Assembly: GCF_004122105.1 (NCBI RefSeq)
Contig: NZ_SBKN01000005.1
Location: 186,001 to 250,000, forward strand
DNA from: Flavobacterium stagni
GTDB lineage: Bacteria; Bacteroidota; Bacteroidia; Flavobacteriales; Flavobacteriaceae
Length of the DNA stretch: 64,000 bases
Direction of reading: 5' to 3'
Under the pieces are notes generated by a model, which was given only the letters and a program-made list of their open reading frames with translations, was not told where the DNA came from and ran no database searches. Position numbers and translations under genes: made by a program. Positions 26,365 through 35,145 of this stretch are shown piece after piece (the first letter of the stretch is position 1; each line of letters opens with the position of its first letter).

Positions 26365-26847
26365 ATGATTACTTTAATTGCGGCAGCCGCTGAAAACAAT
26401 GCTTTGGGCAAAGACAACCAATTGGTTTGGCATTTACCCGACGACTTCAAACGATTTAAAGCGTTGACTACAGGTCATTACATCATTATGGGAAGGAAGA
26501 CATTTGAAAGTTTTCCAAAGCCACTGCCCAATCGCACGCATGTGATCATCACCCGTCAAACCGATTACGCGTACGAAAACTGCATTGTAGTACATTCTTT
26601 GGAAGCCGCAATCGCTTCTTGTCCAAATGATGAAGAAAACTATATCATTGGTGGCGCCGAAATTTACCGTCAAGCCTTACCTTTTGCGGATAAAATCGAA
26701 CTCACTCGCGTTCATGCTACTTTTGAAGCCGATGCCTTTTTCCCAGAAATCGATGAAAAAGAATGGAAAATCGAATCGGAGGAATTCCATCCCAGTGATG
26801 AAAAGCACCTTTGCGCCTTTACTTTTCAAACGTTTACCAAAAGATAA
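26365..26847 (+). CDS. folA: Dihydrofolate reductase
   Basis: A 160-residue cytoplasmic enzyme reducing dihydrofolate to tetrahydrofolate with NADPH. I start it at ATG 26365, which gives MITLIAAAAENNALGKDNQL; an upstream in-frame ATG at 26323 would add 14 non-homologous residues. The active-site segment WHLPDDFKRFKALT with Asp, the cofactor motif IMGRKTFESFPKPLPNR and the IIGGAEIY motif are all intact. Length is standard (about 160). It works with thyA 1.6 kb upstream. ubiE follows 66 bases later with its own promoter element. Confidence 0.96.
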   Translation: MITLIAAAAENNALGKDNQLVWHLPDDFKRFKALTTGHYIIMGRKTFESFPKPLPNRTHVIITRQTDYAYENCIVVHSLEAAIASCPNDEENYIIGGAEIYRQALPFADKIELTRVHATFEADAFFPEIDEKEWKIESEEFHPSDEKHLCAFTFQTFTKR

Positions 26848-26883
26848 TCCGAAAATTTCGGTACAAAAAGGAGCAATTATCGC

Positions 26884-26891
26884 TACCTTTG
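26884..26891 (+). promoter_or_regulatory. -7 promoter element of ubiE
   Basis: TACCTTTG matches TAnnTTTG fully, 22 bases before the ubiE ATG and within the 66-base folA-ubiE gap. Confidence 0.6.
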
Positions 26892-26913
26892 TGCCGCTAA
26901 AAATGCAAGTGAA

Positions 26914-27642
26914 ATGGCAGAAAATGTAACCCCATACAAAGATTCCAACTTGGGTAAAAAAGAACAAGTTACCCAAATGTTTGACACGATTTCCGGTAAT
27001 TACGACGGATTAAATCGGGTGATTTCGTTTGGAATTGATGTAAAATGGAGAAAAAAAGTACTGCAATTGGTGAAAGCTACCCAGCCAGAAACGGTATTGG
27101 ATATCGCCACAGGAACTGGGGATTTGGCTATTTTAATGGCGCAGACCAAGGCCTCAAAAATTGTGGGCTTAGACATTTCTTCCGGCATGTTGGAAGTGGG
27201 CAAACAAAAAGTAAAAGCGCAAAACTTAGACACCATAATTGACATGGTATTGGGCGATTCAGAAAACATGCCTTTTCCTGACCATCATTTTGATGCCATC
27301 ACGGTTTCTTTTGGCATTCGCAATTTTGAAACACTTGAAAAAGGTCTCGCCGAAATTTTACGCGTATTGAAACCTGGCGGTATTTTTGTCATTTTAGAAA
27401 CTTCTGTTCCCGAAAAAACTCCATTTAAACAAGGGTACCGTTTCTATACCAAATTCATTTTACCTTTGATTGGCAAACTCTTTTCCAAAGACAATGTCGC
27501 CTACGGGTATTTATCCGAATCTGCAGCTGTTTTTCCTTATGGTGAAAAACTAAACAATATTTTACGTAAAATTGGGTTTATAGACGTGAAAGCTATGCCA
27601 CAAACATTTGGAGTTGCGACCATTTATTCGGCATCAAAATAA
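26914..27642 (+). CDS. ubiE: Demethylmenaquinone methyltransferase
   Basis: A 242-residue SAM-dependent C-methyltransferase catalysing the last step of menaquinone synthesis (also called menG). SAM motif I is [12 protein letters not shown] at about residues 60-71, and [26 protein letters not shown] and [13 protein letters not shown] are the classic UbiE/MenG signatures. In Bacteroidota the substrate is demethylmenaquinone because ubiquinone is absent (established knowledge, not visible here). Two bases separate it from porT, so the two form an operon. Confidence 0.95.
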   Translation: MAENVTPYKDSNLGKKEQVTQMFDTISGNYDGLNRVISFGIDVKWRKKVLQLVKATQPETVLDIATGTGDLAILMAQTKASKIVGLDISSGMLEVGKQKVKAQNLDTIIDMVLGDSENMPFPDHHFDAITVSFGIRNFETLEKGLAEILRVLKPGGIFVILETSVPEKTPFKQGYRFYTKFILPLIGKLFSKDNVAYGYLSESAAVFPYGEKLNNILRKIGFIDVKAMPQTFGVATIYSASK

Positions 27643-27644
27643 TT

Positions 27645-28346
27645 ATGAAGAAATTAATCCTAATCCTCTTGTGCTTCCCTTTGGGCGTTTTGGCCCAATC
27701 AAAAGGTATTTTTTCTAAAGACCCGATTATTCATTTAGAAAACTTTGACAAACAACGGGTACATTGGGGTTACTTCTTAGGATTTAATAGTTTTGATTTC
27801 AAATTTGACTATATAAATCCACCCGTCAAAGATATTGCAGTGGCCAATACAACGGGATTTAATGTAGGTTTGGTAGGTAATCTTCGCTTGCACGAATACA
27901 TCGACCTTCGCTTTGAACCCGGACTCTATTACACCCAACGCAATCTTACCTATAGTGGATTTACAAAACCTTTAGATGCGCTGCGGGAAGTGCGATCCAC
28001 CTACATTATGTTTCCTCTTTTGGTTAAGTTTTCCTCCCAACGTGTGGGTAATGTTCGCCCTTATTTAGTAGGTGGTATTGATGCAACCTTGAATTTATCC
28101 AGTAATTCTAAATCGATAGATGACAATTACCAACAGCGATTTCGTGTAAAACCTTGGACCAATAATTATGAATTGGGCTTTGGTATCGATATTTATTTGG
28201 AGTATTTTAAGTTCTCGCCCTCAATCCGGGGTATTTTTGGGATGAATGACGAACTCATTCGCGATAACAATCCGGCGAGTCCATGGACGGGAAATATTGC
28301 GGGTATGAAAACACGCGGTTTCGTGGTGAATTTCACTTTCCACTAA
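27645..28346 (+). CDS. porT: PorT/SprT family outer-membrane protein (type IX secretion)
   Basis: A 233-residue outer-membrane protein with a signal peptide at 1-17 (ending LAQ) and an eight-strand-like barrel (WGYFLGFNSFDFKF, LRFEPGLYYTQR, YELGFGIDIYLEYF, GFVVNFTFH). Length, N-terminal sequence and position just downstream of ubiE match PorT/SprT, a component of the type IX secretion and gliding machinery in Bacteroidota. It is translationally close to ubiE, and its stop overlaps that of the convergent SpoU methyltransferase by 4 bases. A generic porin-family barrel is the alternative; the ubiE context makes PorT likelier. Confidence 0.8.
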   Translation: MKKLILILLCFPLGVLAQSKGIFSKDPIIHLENFDKQRVHWGYFLGFNSFDFKFDYINPPVKDIAVANTTGFNVGLVGNLRLHEYIDLRFEPGLYYTQRNLTYSGFTKPLDALREVRSTYIMFPLLVKFSSQRVGNVRPYLVGGIDATLNLSSNSKSIDDNYQQRFRVKPWTNNYELGFGIDIYLEYFKFSPSIRGIFGMNDELIRDNNPASPWTGNIAGMKTRGFVVNFTFH

Positions 28347-29068
28347 TCCCTTCTACGCATTTCACTTAAAAAAATAGCCGCGGCTGTAGCCACATTCAGG
28401 CTTTCAGTTTTTTGAACAGCACCAAAACGCGGAATGGCTAATCGTTGCTGCACAAGAGCTTCAACGGCACTGGAAATTCCGTTCGCTTCATTACCCAAAA
28501 TCAAAATCCCTTCTTTGGGCAATGGGGTTGCATATACATTTACACCATCCATAAACGTACCCATGATGGGGAGATTCGTCGAACTCAAATACGCGGATAA
28601 ATCGGTGTAAATTACTCGAACCCGTGTCATCGAACCCATAGTTGCTTGCACCACTTTAGGATTATACAAATCGGCGGTTTGCAAACTGCATATGAGTTGG
28701 GGTATCCCAAACCAATCGCACAACCGAATAATAGTTCCCAAATTCCCCGGATCGCGCACGTCATCCAAAACCAATTGAAATCCTTGTGGTGCTATGGCTT
28801 GCTCGGGTGCCATTTTAAAAACGGCCAAACAATTATTGGCGGTTTTCAGTGCTGACATTTTATTCAAATCCGTTTCAGAAACGGTCGTCACAGGCAATTG
28901 CTTTTCAGAAAAAAGAGCTGTCGTTTGGTAGATGTTTTGAAGTTCAAAATCCGAATGCAGCAATTCATTAATTACTTTAAAACCTTCCGCAATAAAAAGT
29001 CCGTTTTGATCGCGGTACTTTTTTTGATGAAGAGATGCAATTAACTTGATTTGGTTTTTGCTAACCAT
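28343..29068 (-). CDS. SpoU/TrmH family RNA 2'-O-methyltransferase
   Basis: A 241-residue SPOUT-fold methyltransferase. An N-terminal substrate-binding region (residues 1-90, FIAEGFKVINELL) precedes the catalytic trefoil knot with motif 1 DPGNLGTIIRLCDWFG, motif 2 ILGNEANGIS and motif 3 SLNVATAAAIFL, all intact. It probably methylates ribose in rRNA or tRNA; the target nucleotide cannot be deduced. Its 3' end overlaps porT by 4 bases in convergent orientation, and its first codons overlap the promoter of divergent tamL. A possible -7 element for it (TATTTTTG on the minus strand) is at 29121-29128. Confidence 0.92.
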   Translation of the reverse strand: MVSKNQIKLIASLHQKKYRDQNGLFIAEGFKVINELLHSDFELQNIYQTTALFSEKQLPVTTVSETDLNKMSALKTANNCLAVFKMAPEQAIAPQGFQLVLDDVRDPGNLGTIIRLCDWFGIPQLICSLQTADLYNPKVVQATMGSMTRVRVIYTDLSAYLSSTNLPIMGTFMDGVNVYATPLPKEGILILGNEANGISSAVEALVQQRLAIPRFGAVQKTESLNVATAAAIFLSEMRRRD

Positions 29069-29086
29069 AAAAATACGTTACTTTTG
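29058..29086 (+). promoter_or_regulatory. Promoter of tamL
   Basis: TTG (29058-29060), an 18-base spacer and TACTTTTG (29079-29086) match the Bacteroidota consensus completely. The -33 element lies inside the first codons of the divergent methyltransferase gene. Confidence 0.7.
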
Positions 29087-29104
29087 AAATTAAATTTTGA
29101 ACTT

Positions 29105-31660
29105 TTGCGCTACCGCCTTACAAAAATATCATTATTTATTGTAATACTGTTGTTCATCTTCAGTTGTGATGTTACCAAACGGGTACCTGAATCCAAGCGT
29201 TTATTGACAAAAAATGAAATTGTGATTGATAAAAAACCCAATCATGATGAAGTCGTTTATTTTCAATTGTACCAAAAACCGAACACTTCGATATTGGGAT
29301 ACCGTTTGCGATTACAATTATACAACTTAGCCAAACAACATTCAGACAGTCTTTACAAGCAATGGCTCGACCGCAAACCCAAGCGCAGAGCTCGTTTAAA
29401 CCGATTATTATCCGCCAAACAAGTAGAACGCTTGGGCCAATCCTTTGTGGTATCTGGGTTGAGTAATTTTTTAATGAAAACAGGGGAAGCGCCTGCGATT
29501 TATGATTCCACTGCCGTAAAAAAATCCATCAAACGATTAAATGCTTACTATTATAACAAAGGCTATTTTGATGTTGAAACTACGATAGAAAAAGACACTT
29601 CTACAACGAAAAGAATTCAAATCAAATACAACGTCAACCGTAAAACTCCGTACACCATTGACAGTCTGAAGACGGCAATTACGAGTCCGATGCTCGATTC
29701 CCTTTTCCGTATTCATAACAACCGTACCTTAATTAAATCCGGAAAACAATACGACACTGAATTGTTGAATGGGGAGCGCGATCGTATTACGAGTGATTTC
29801 CGAAATAATGGTGCTTTTTATTTTCAGCAAAATTACATTCGTTACAGTTTGGACACCATTAGTACGGGAAAAAAAGTAAACGTAAATTTAATTATCAAAG
29901 ACAATTCGTACCGTAAAAATGACTCAACGGTAACGGAACCCTTTCGCCTATACAAAATCAACAAAGTAGCCATTTACACGGATCAAACTACGAGTAAAAA
30001 TGAAATCAAAGTCAGAGACAGTTTGGTCTATAATGACTTTATTTTGTACAGTGAAAACAAATTAAAATACCGCCCTAAAGCAATTACCGACGCGGTTCTG
30101 ATTACCAAAGGAAGTTTGTTTTCTGACAACAATACCACATTAACCACCAAGTATTTGAGTAATTTACGGGTTTTTAAATATCCAACGATTCAATACAAAG
30201 AAGACCCCAAAGACCCCAACGGACTCATCGCGAATATTTATTTAACGCCGCGGAAGAAATATACTTTTGGGGCATCGGTTGACTTTACCCATTCCAACAT
30301 TCAGGATTTTGGTATTTCAGGAAATACATCGTTGGGCATTCGGAATGTTTTTAATGGTGCCGAAACATTTGAAATCGGATTTCGTGGAAACGTGGGAGCT
30401 TCCAAAGACTTGGCCAATCCCAACAATACATTTTTCAACATTTCTGAAATTGGTTTGGATGCGAAATTGAATTTTCCTCGTTTGTTTTTCCTTTTTAATA
30501 CCGAAAAAATCATCCCAAAAACCATGTTGCCCACCACTACGGTTTCGATGGGTTATGCCAAACAGCAAAATATTGGATTGGACAAACAAAACTTCACGGG
30601 TTCGTTCACGTACAATTGGGTTCCTAAAAAAAATCAAAACATTCGTCTGGATTTGTTCAATATTCAGTTTGTAAAAAACTTAAACATTAGCAATTACTTT
30701 AATGTATACAAATCGTCGTTTGATGCTTTAAATAATTTGGCGATTTATTACGATGCCGACACGAATTTTCCCCAGTTATTTTCGAATGGGAAATTGATCA
30801 TTGACGAGGGAACAAACGGTTTTGTGAATGCCGTACTTGGTCCCAATCCGACAATCACTACATCGGCTGATGATTTAAAAACCATACGAAGTATTGAAGA
30901 ACGCCGCAAAAGATTAACCGAAAACAACTTGATTTTCGCCTCTAATGTTAGCTATTACAAAACAACGAGCCGTGGCGTGGGCGACAATAATTTTTATTCC
31001 ATACGCACCAAATTTGAGTCGGCTGGAAATATGTTATCTATTTTAGCCCGTGCTTCCAAACAATTGCAAAATCAATCGGGAGCCAATACCTTTTTTGAAG
31101 TACAATTTTCACAATATTTAAAAGGTGAATTTGAATTTATCAAACATTGGACATTACAAGGTAAAAATGTGATCGCCGTGCGCACATTTGCTGGTTTGGC
31201 AGTTCCTTATGGCAATTCCAACACCATTCCTTTTTCACGAAGTTATTTTTCTGGAGGATCCAATGACAATCGAGCGTGGCAACCCTACAGTTTGGGTCCG
31301 GGCAGTAGCGGCGGAATCAACGACTTTAACGAAGCAAATATGAAACTTTCGGCCAATGCTGAGTTTCGTTGTAATTTATTTGGCAAATTTAACGGTGCTG
31401 TATTTGCAGATGTGGGCAATATTTGGAACATTTTCGATGCCGTAGACCAGGAGGCCTATCAATTTAAAGGATGGAAATCGTTAAAAGAAATGGCATTGGG
31501 AACAGGATTTGGTTTGCGCTATGATCAAGGACTTTTTGTGGTTCGCTTTGACATCGGATTTAAAACCTACAACCCTTCGGAACAAATTGAAAATAAATGG
31601 CTGAGGGAGTTTAACTTAGCGAAATCCGTTCTAAATATCGGGATAAATTATCCGTTCTAA
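29105..31660 (+). CDS. tamL: TamL-type Omp85 lipoprotein
   Basis: An outer-membrane assembly protein of the BamA/TamA superfamily, the lipoprotein variant found in Bacteroidota. I propose a TTG start at 29105 (851 residues), because the first residues then form a lipoprotein signal ending in LLFIFSC, and because the consensus -7 element ends 18 bases upstream; an earlier TTG at 29051 would precede the promoter. POTRA-like repeats occupy about 20-400 (VNRKTPYTIDSLKTAI, KINKVAIYT). The C-terminal Omp85 barrel (about 430-851) contains RSYFSGGSNDNRAWQPYSLG, the conserved Omp85 lid-loop motif region, and ends in LNIGINYPF. Unlike many TamA systems, no tamB gene follows here. Confidence 0.88.
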   Translation: MRYRLTKISLFIVILLFIFSCDVTKRVPESKRLLTKNEIVIDKKPNHDEVVYFQLYQKPNTSILGYRLRLQLYNLAKQHSDSLYKQWLDRKPKRRARLNRLLSAKQVERLGQSFVVSGLSNFLMKTGEAPAIYDSTAVKKSIKRLNAYYYNKGYFDVETTIEKDTSTTKRIQIKYNVNRKTPYTIDSLKTAITSPMLDSLFRIHNNRTLIKSGKQYDTELLNGERDRITSDFRNNGAFYFQQNYIRYSLDTISTGKKVNVNLIIKDNSYRKNDSTVTEPFRLYKINKVAIYTDQTTSKNEIKVRDSLVYNDFILYSENKLKYRPKAITDAVLITKGSLFSDNNTTLTTKYLSNLRVFKYPTIQYKEDPKDPNGLIANIYLTPRKKYTFGASVDFTHSNIQDFGISGNTSLGIRNVFNGAETFEIGFRGNVGASKDLANPNNTFFNISEIGLDAKLNFPRLFFLFNTEKIIPKTMLPTTTVSMGYAKQQNIGLDKQNFTGSFTYNWVPKKNQNIRLDLFNIQFVKNLNISNYFNVYKSSFDALNNLAIYYDADTNFPQLFSNGKLIIDEGTNGFVNAVLGPNPTITTSADDLKTIRSIEERRKRLTENNLIFASNVSYYKTTSRGVGDNNFYSIRTKFESAGNMLSILARASKQLQNQSGANTFFEVQFSQYLKGEFEFIKHWTLQGKNVIAVRTFAGLAVPYGNSNTIPFSRSYFSGGSNDNRAWQPYSLGPGSSGGINDFNEANMKLSANAEFRCNLFGKFNGAVFADVGNIWNIFDAVDQEAYQFKGWKSLKEMALGTGFGLRYDQGLFVVRFDIGFKTYNPSEQIENKWLREFNLAKSVLNIGINYPF

Positions 31661-31673
31661 TTTTTTTTATTTT

Positions 31674-31681
31674 TACTTTTG
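31674..31681 (+). promoter_or_regulatory. -7 promoter element of fbaA
   Basis: TACTTTTG matches TAnnTTTG fully, 28 bases before the fbaA ATG, in a T-rich gap after tamL. Confidence 0.6.
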
Positions 31682-31709
31682 TACACTTAACTAAAAATAT
31701 AACTACATC

Positions 31710-32777
31710 ATGTCACACAACATTAAGCCCGGGGTTGCTACCGGAGATGAAGTTCAAAAGATTTTCGCTTACGCTAAAGAAAAAGGATTTGCTTTACCTG
31801 CTGTAAATGTGGTAGGTTCCAGCACGATTAACGGTACTATTGAAACGGCAGCTAAATTAAAAGCCCCTGTAATTATTCAGTTTTCAAACGGTGGTGCACA
31901 ATTTAATGCCGGTAAAGGATTATCGAATGCTGGTGAACAAGCGGCTATTTTAGGAGCTGTAGCTGGAGCGAAACACATCCATACTTTAGCCGAGGCTTAT
32001 GGTGCGACCGTGATTTTACATACTGACCACTGTGCAAAAAAATTATTGCCGTGGATTGACGGGTTGTTAGACGCTTCTGAAAAACATTTTGCAGAAACGG
32101 GTAAACCCTTATTCTCATCGCACATGATTGACTTGTCCGAAGAGCCTTTACAGGAAAACATTGAAATCTGTAAAGAATATTTGGCACGCATGAGTAAAAT
32201 GGGAATGACCTTAGAAATTGAATTGGGAATTACGGGTGGCGAAGAAGACGGTGTAGACAATTCTGATGTTGATAGTTCAAAATTATATACCCAACCTTCT
32301 GAAGTGGCTTATGCTTATGAAGAGTTGATGAAAGTAAGTCCGCGCTTTACCATTGCTGCGGCTTTTGGTAACGTTCATGGGGTATACAAACCAGGGAATG
32401 TAAAATTGACGCCAAAAATTCTTAAAAACTCACAAGATTACGTTCAAGAAAAATACAACACGGGTGTAAATCCAGTTGATTTTGTATTCCACGGAGGTTC
32501 CGGATCTACTTTGGAAGAGATTCGCGAAGCCATTTCGTATGGTGTAATTAAAATGAACATTGATACCGACCTACAATTTGCGTTTACAGAAGGTATTCGT
32601 GATTATATGGTAAATAAAATTGATTATTTAAGAACGCAAATCGGTAGTCCAGAAGGTGCTGATTCTCCTAACAAAAAGCATTACGATCCGCGCAAATGGG
32701 TTCGTGAAGGTGAAATGACATTCAACGCTCGTTTGGAGCAGGCATTTGCCGATTTGAATAACGTAAACACATTATAA
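31710..32777 (+). CDS. fbaA: Class II fructose-bisphosphate aldolase
   Basis: A 355-residue zinc aldolase of glycolysis and gluconeogenesis, interconverting fructose-1,6-bisphosphate with DHAP and glyceraldehyde-3-phosphate. Zinc and substrate sites are visible: LHTDHCAKK, ELGITGGEEDGVDN, AFGNVHGVYKPGN, VFHGGSGST and MNIDTDLQFAF. Length fits the FbaA (class IIA) subgroup. The leader is A-rich with no Shine-Dalgarno sequence. accD follows 52 bases later, with a hairpin in the gap. Confidence 0.97.
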   Translation: MSHNIKPGVATGDEVQKIFAYAKEKGFALPAVNVVGSSTINGTIETAAKLKAPVIIQFSNGGAQFNAGKGLSNAGEQAAILGAVAGAKHIHTLAEAYGATVILHTDHCAKKLLPWIDGLLDASEKHFAETGKPLFSSHMIDLSEEPLQENIEICKEYLARMSKMGMTLEIELGITGGEEDGVDNSDVDSSKLYTQPSEVAYAYEELMKVSPRFTIAAAFGNVHGVYKPGNVKLTPKILKNSQDYVQEKYNTGVNPVDFVFHGGSGSTLEEIREAISYGVIKMNIDTDLQFAFTEGIRDYMVNKIDYLRTQIGSPEGADSPNKKHYDPRKWVREGEMTFNARLEQAFADLNNVNTL

Positions 32778-32785
32778 CATTTAAG

Positions 32786-32812
32786 TGCCGAATTATTTTT
32801 GATAATTCAGCA
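32786..32812 (+). promoter_or_regulatory. Intergenic hairpin between fbaA and accD
   Basis: TGC-c-GAATTAT pairs with ATAATTC-a-GCA (10 pairs, one mismatch) around a 5-base loop. There is no T-run after it, so it is more likely an mRNA-stability or processing element than a terminator. Confidence 0.35.
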
Positions 32813-32829
32813 TTGCTAAATCAATAACT

Positions 32830-33684
32830 ATGGCTTGGTTTAAACGTACTGAAAAAGGAATTAAGACCGCTACAGAAGAGAAAAAAGACGTACCCAAAGG
32901 ATTGTGGTACAAATCTCCAACCGGTAAAATTGTAGATGCAGACGAATTAGAAAGAAACTTATGGGTAAGTCCGGAAGACGATTTCCACGTTCGCATTGGC
33001 AGTAAAGAATATTTCGAAATCTTATTTGATAACAACGAATTCAAAGAATTGGATGCAAAAATGACCTCCAAAGACCCGTTGGATTTCGTGGATACCAAGA
33101 AATATTCCGATCGTTTAAAAGAAGTAATGGATAAAACCAAACTGAAAGATGCAGTTCGCACAGCAGTAGGAAAATCCAAAGGAAAAGACTTGGTAGTTTG
33201 CTGTATGGACTTTGCCTTTATTGGCGGTTCGATGGGTGCTGTAGTGGGCGAGAAAATTGCACGTGGTATTGATTACTCCATCCAACATAAAGTTCCTTTC
33301 TTGATGATTTCGAAATCTGGAGGAGCCCGTATGATGGAAGCGGCGTATTCGTTGATGCAATTAGCAAAAACTTCTGCTAAATTGGCGCAATTAGCCGATG
33401 CAAAAATTCCTTACATTTCTTTATGTACCGATCCAACAACGGGTGGAACAACCGCTTCTTATGCGATGTTAGGTGATATTAATATTTCAGAACCGGGTGC
33501 TTTGATTGGATTTGCAGGGCCACGCGTGGTTCGTGACACGACGGGTAAAGACTTACCGGAAGGATTCCAAACCGCTGAATTCGTCTTGGATCACGGATTC
33601 TTGGATTTCATTGCTCACCGCAAAGAATTAAAAAACAAAGTGAATTTATATTTGGATTTAATCTTGAACCAAGAGATTCGATAA
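32830..33684 (+). CDS. accD: Acetyl-CoA carboxylase carboxyltransferase, beta subunit, lacking the zinc finger
   Basis: A 284-residue subunit that, with AccA, transfers CO2 from carboxybiotin to acetyl-CoA in fatty-acid synthesis. The crotonase-like core is intact ([60 protein letters not shown]). The N-terminal region aligns with E. coli AccD ([10 protein letters not shown]...[15 protein letters not shown]) but all four zinc-binding cysteines of the CxxC...CxxC ribbon are replaced. The start at 32830 gives [11 protein letters not shown], parallel to the usual N-terminus. It may be co-transcribed with fbaA; a bidirectional terminator follows. Confidence 0.94.
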   Translation: MAWFKRTEKGIKTATEEKKDVPKGLWYKSPTGKIVDADELERNLWVSPEDDFHVRIGSKEYFEILFDNNEFKELDAKMTSKDPLDFVDTKKYSDRLKEVMDKTKLKDAVRTAVGKSKGKDLVVCCMDFAFIGGSMGAVVGEKIARGIDYSIQHKVPFLMISKSGGARMMEAAYSLMQLAKTSAKLAQLADAKIPYISLCTDPTTGGTTASYAMLGDINISEPGALIGFAGPRVVRDTTGKDLPEGFQTAEFVLDHGFLDFIAHRKELKNKVNLYLDLILNQEIR

Positions 33685-33701
33685 TTCAAATAGTACTCCA
33701 T

Positions 33702-33738
33702 AAAAAAAGCACAATAGGTTTTCTATTGTGCTTTTTTA
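33702..33738. terminator. Bidirectional intrinsic terminator
   Basis: A 9-bp stem GCACAATAG / CTATTGTGC with a 5-base loop, flanked by seven A on the left and seven T on the right, lies between convergent accD and the ABC permease gene. Confidence 0.92.
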
Positions 33739-33754
33739 TTTATGCTAAAGAAAA

Positions 33755-34999
33755 TTACATTCCACTGCGAATGGCTTCTACAGGATCTAATTTGGCTGCA
33801 GAAATGGCAGGCAAAATTCCGGAAACTACACCGATTGTTATCGCTAAAACCGAACCCAAAACAATATTGCTAAAGCTAAGGATAAACTCAAAATCCAACG
33901 CTGAAGTTAGAATAAATGTGAGCCCCCAAACCAATCCAATACCGACCAAACCTCCGAACAAGCAAAGGATAACGGCTTCAAATAAAAATTGGAACAAAAT
34001 CATACGGTTTTTGGCACCCAACGATTTTTGAATCCCAATCAAATTGGTGCGTTCTTTTACAGAAACAAACATAATATTGGCGACACCAAATCCGCCCACC
34101 AATAACGAAAAGCCAGCGATAATCCAACCTCCTAGATTCATCATACTGATAATTCCATCAATTAAATCGGTGAATCCTGAAAACACATTAATAAAGAAAT
34201 TATCTTCTTCATCGACTTTCATCCCGCGGTAATTGCGCAGTTTCATAGACAATTCTGCCTTAAACGCTTGCATATCTATGCCTTTTTTGGGTTTGACAAT
34301 AATAATTGGCGTTTGGTATTTATTTTCTCCTAAGGCTCTTCGGATAAAATTCACTGGGATAATAGCGGAAGAATCGTCATTGCCAAACATCCCGTCCCCT
34401 TTCTTTTTCAATACCCCAACTATCGTAAATCGTTGACCATACAAACGGGCTTGTTTCCCTATTGGATTAAAATCTCCAAACAAGCCTTCGGCCAAGTCGG
34501 CTCCAATAACCGCCACCGCTGCCCCTGAATTGGATTCGGATTCATTAAAAAAACGGCCGTCGGTAAATTCAAAACCTTGAATATCGATAAATGAATTGGT
34601 TACTGGCACCACATTGACACTGGTAACCGTTTTATCTTCGAATTTCATATTTTCCGGACTCAAGAAAATTTGATACGACATTTCTTCGGCATCGTCCAAA
34701 TTATCTTTTAGAAATTCATATTCTGCATAGGTAACATTCGGGAATTGCTCGCGTTTCCAGGCAGGAATATCGGAAGGTCCAAAACTGTCATTAAAAAGAT
34801 AAATGGTGTTTTTATCCAAACTACTCAATTCTTTTTTGATTTTATGGTCTAAAGAATCAACGGCTGCCAAAACGGCTATGATGGAAAAAATACCTATGGT
34901 CACCCCAAGTAACGAAAGAAATGTCCGCAACTTATTATTGCGCAAAGCATTAACTGCAAACGCAAAACTTTCTTTCAATAAACGAAGGTATAATAACAT
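33755..34999 (-). CDS. ABC transporter permease (MacB/FtsX type)
   Basis: A 414-residue inner-membrane protein, started at ATG 34999 (MLLYLRLLKESFAFAVNALR); the longer frame begins with TTG. The architecture is the MacB type: first transmembrane helix at about 20-45 (RTFLSLLGVTIGIFSIIAVL), a large periplasmic domain (50-280, MacB_PCD), then three helices of the FtsX domain (ANIMFVSVKERTNLIGIQKS, IVLGSVLAITIGVVSGILPA) ending in the conserved LDPVEAIR. No ATPase gene is adjacent, so the partner must be encoded elsewhere. It probably exports or mechanically transmits across the envelope; the substrate is unknown. Confidence 0.92.
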   Translation of the reverse strand: MLLYLRLLKESFAFAVNALRNNKLRTFLSLLGVTIGIFSIIAVLAAVDSLDHKIKKELSSLDKNTIYLFNDSFGPSDIPAWKREQFPNVTYAEYEFLKDNLDDAEEMSYQIFLSPENMKFEDKTVTSVNVVPVTNSFIDIQGFEFTDGRFFNESESNSGAAVAVIGADLAEGLFGDFNPIGKQARLYGQRFTIVGVLKKKGDGMFGNDDSSAIIPVNFIRRALGENKYQTPIIIVKPKKGIDMQAFKAELSMKLRNYRGMKVDEEDNFFINVFSGFTDLIDGIISMMNLGGWIIAGFSLLVGGFGVANIMFVSVKERTNLIGIQKSLGAKNRMILFQFLFEAVILCLFGGLVGIGLVWGLTFILTSALDFEFILSFSNIVLGSVLAITIGVVSGILPAISAAKLDPVEAIRSGM

Positions 35000-35114
35000 A
35001 AATTTATAGATACTCAAAGATAACCATTTGTAGGGCGTTTTCGGGAATTGTTACATCGTGAGCGTCTATTTTATTTTTTAAAAAAATAGTTTTCAAAAAA
35101 CGCTTAAAATGAAC

Positions 35115-35122
35115 TACTTTTG
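35115..35122 (+). promoter_or_regulatory. -7 promoter element of purH
   Basis: TACTTTTG matches TAnnTTTG fully, 23 bases before the purH ATG. Confidence 0.6.
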
Positions 35123-35145
35123 CGCCTTAATACAACAACAACACA

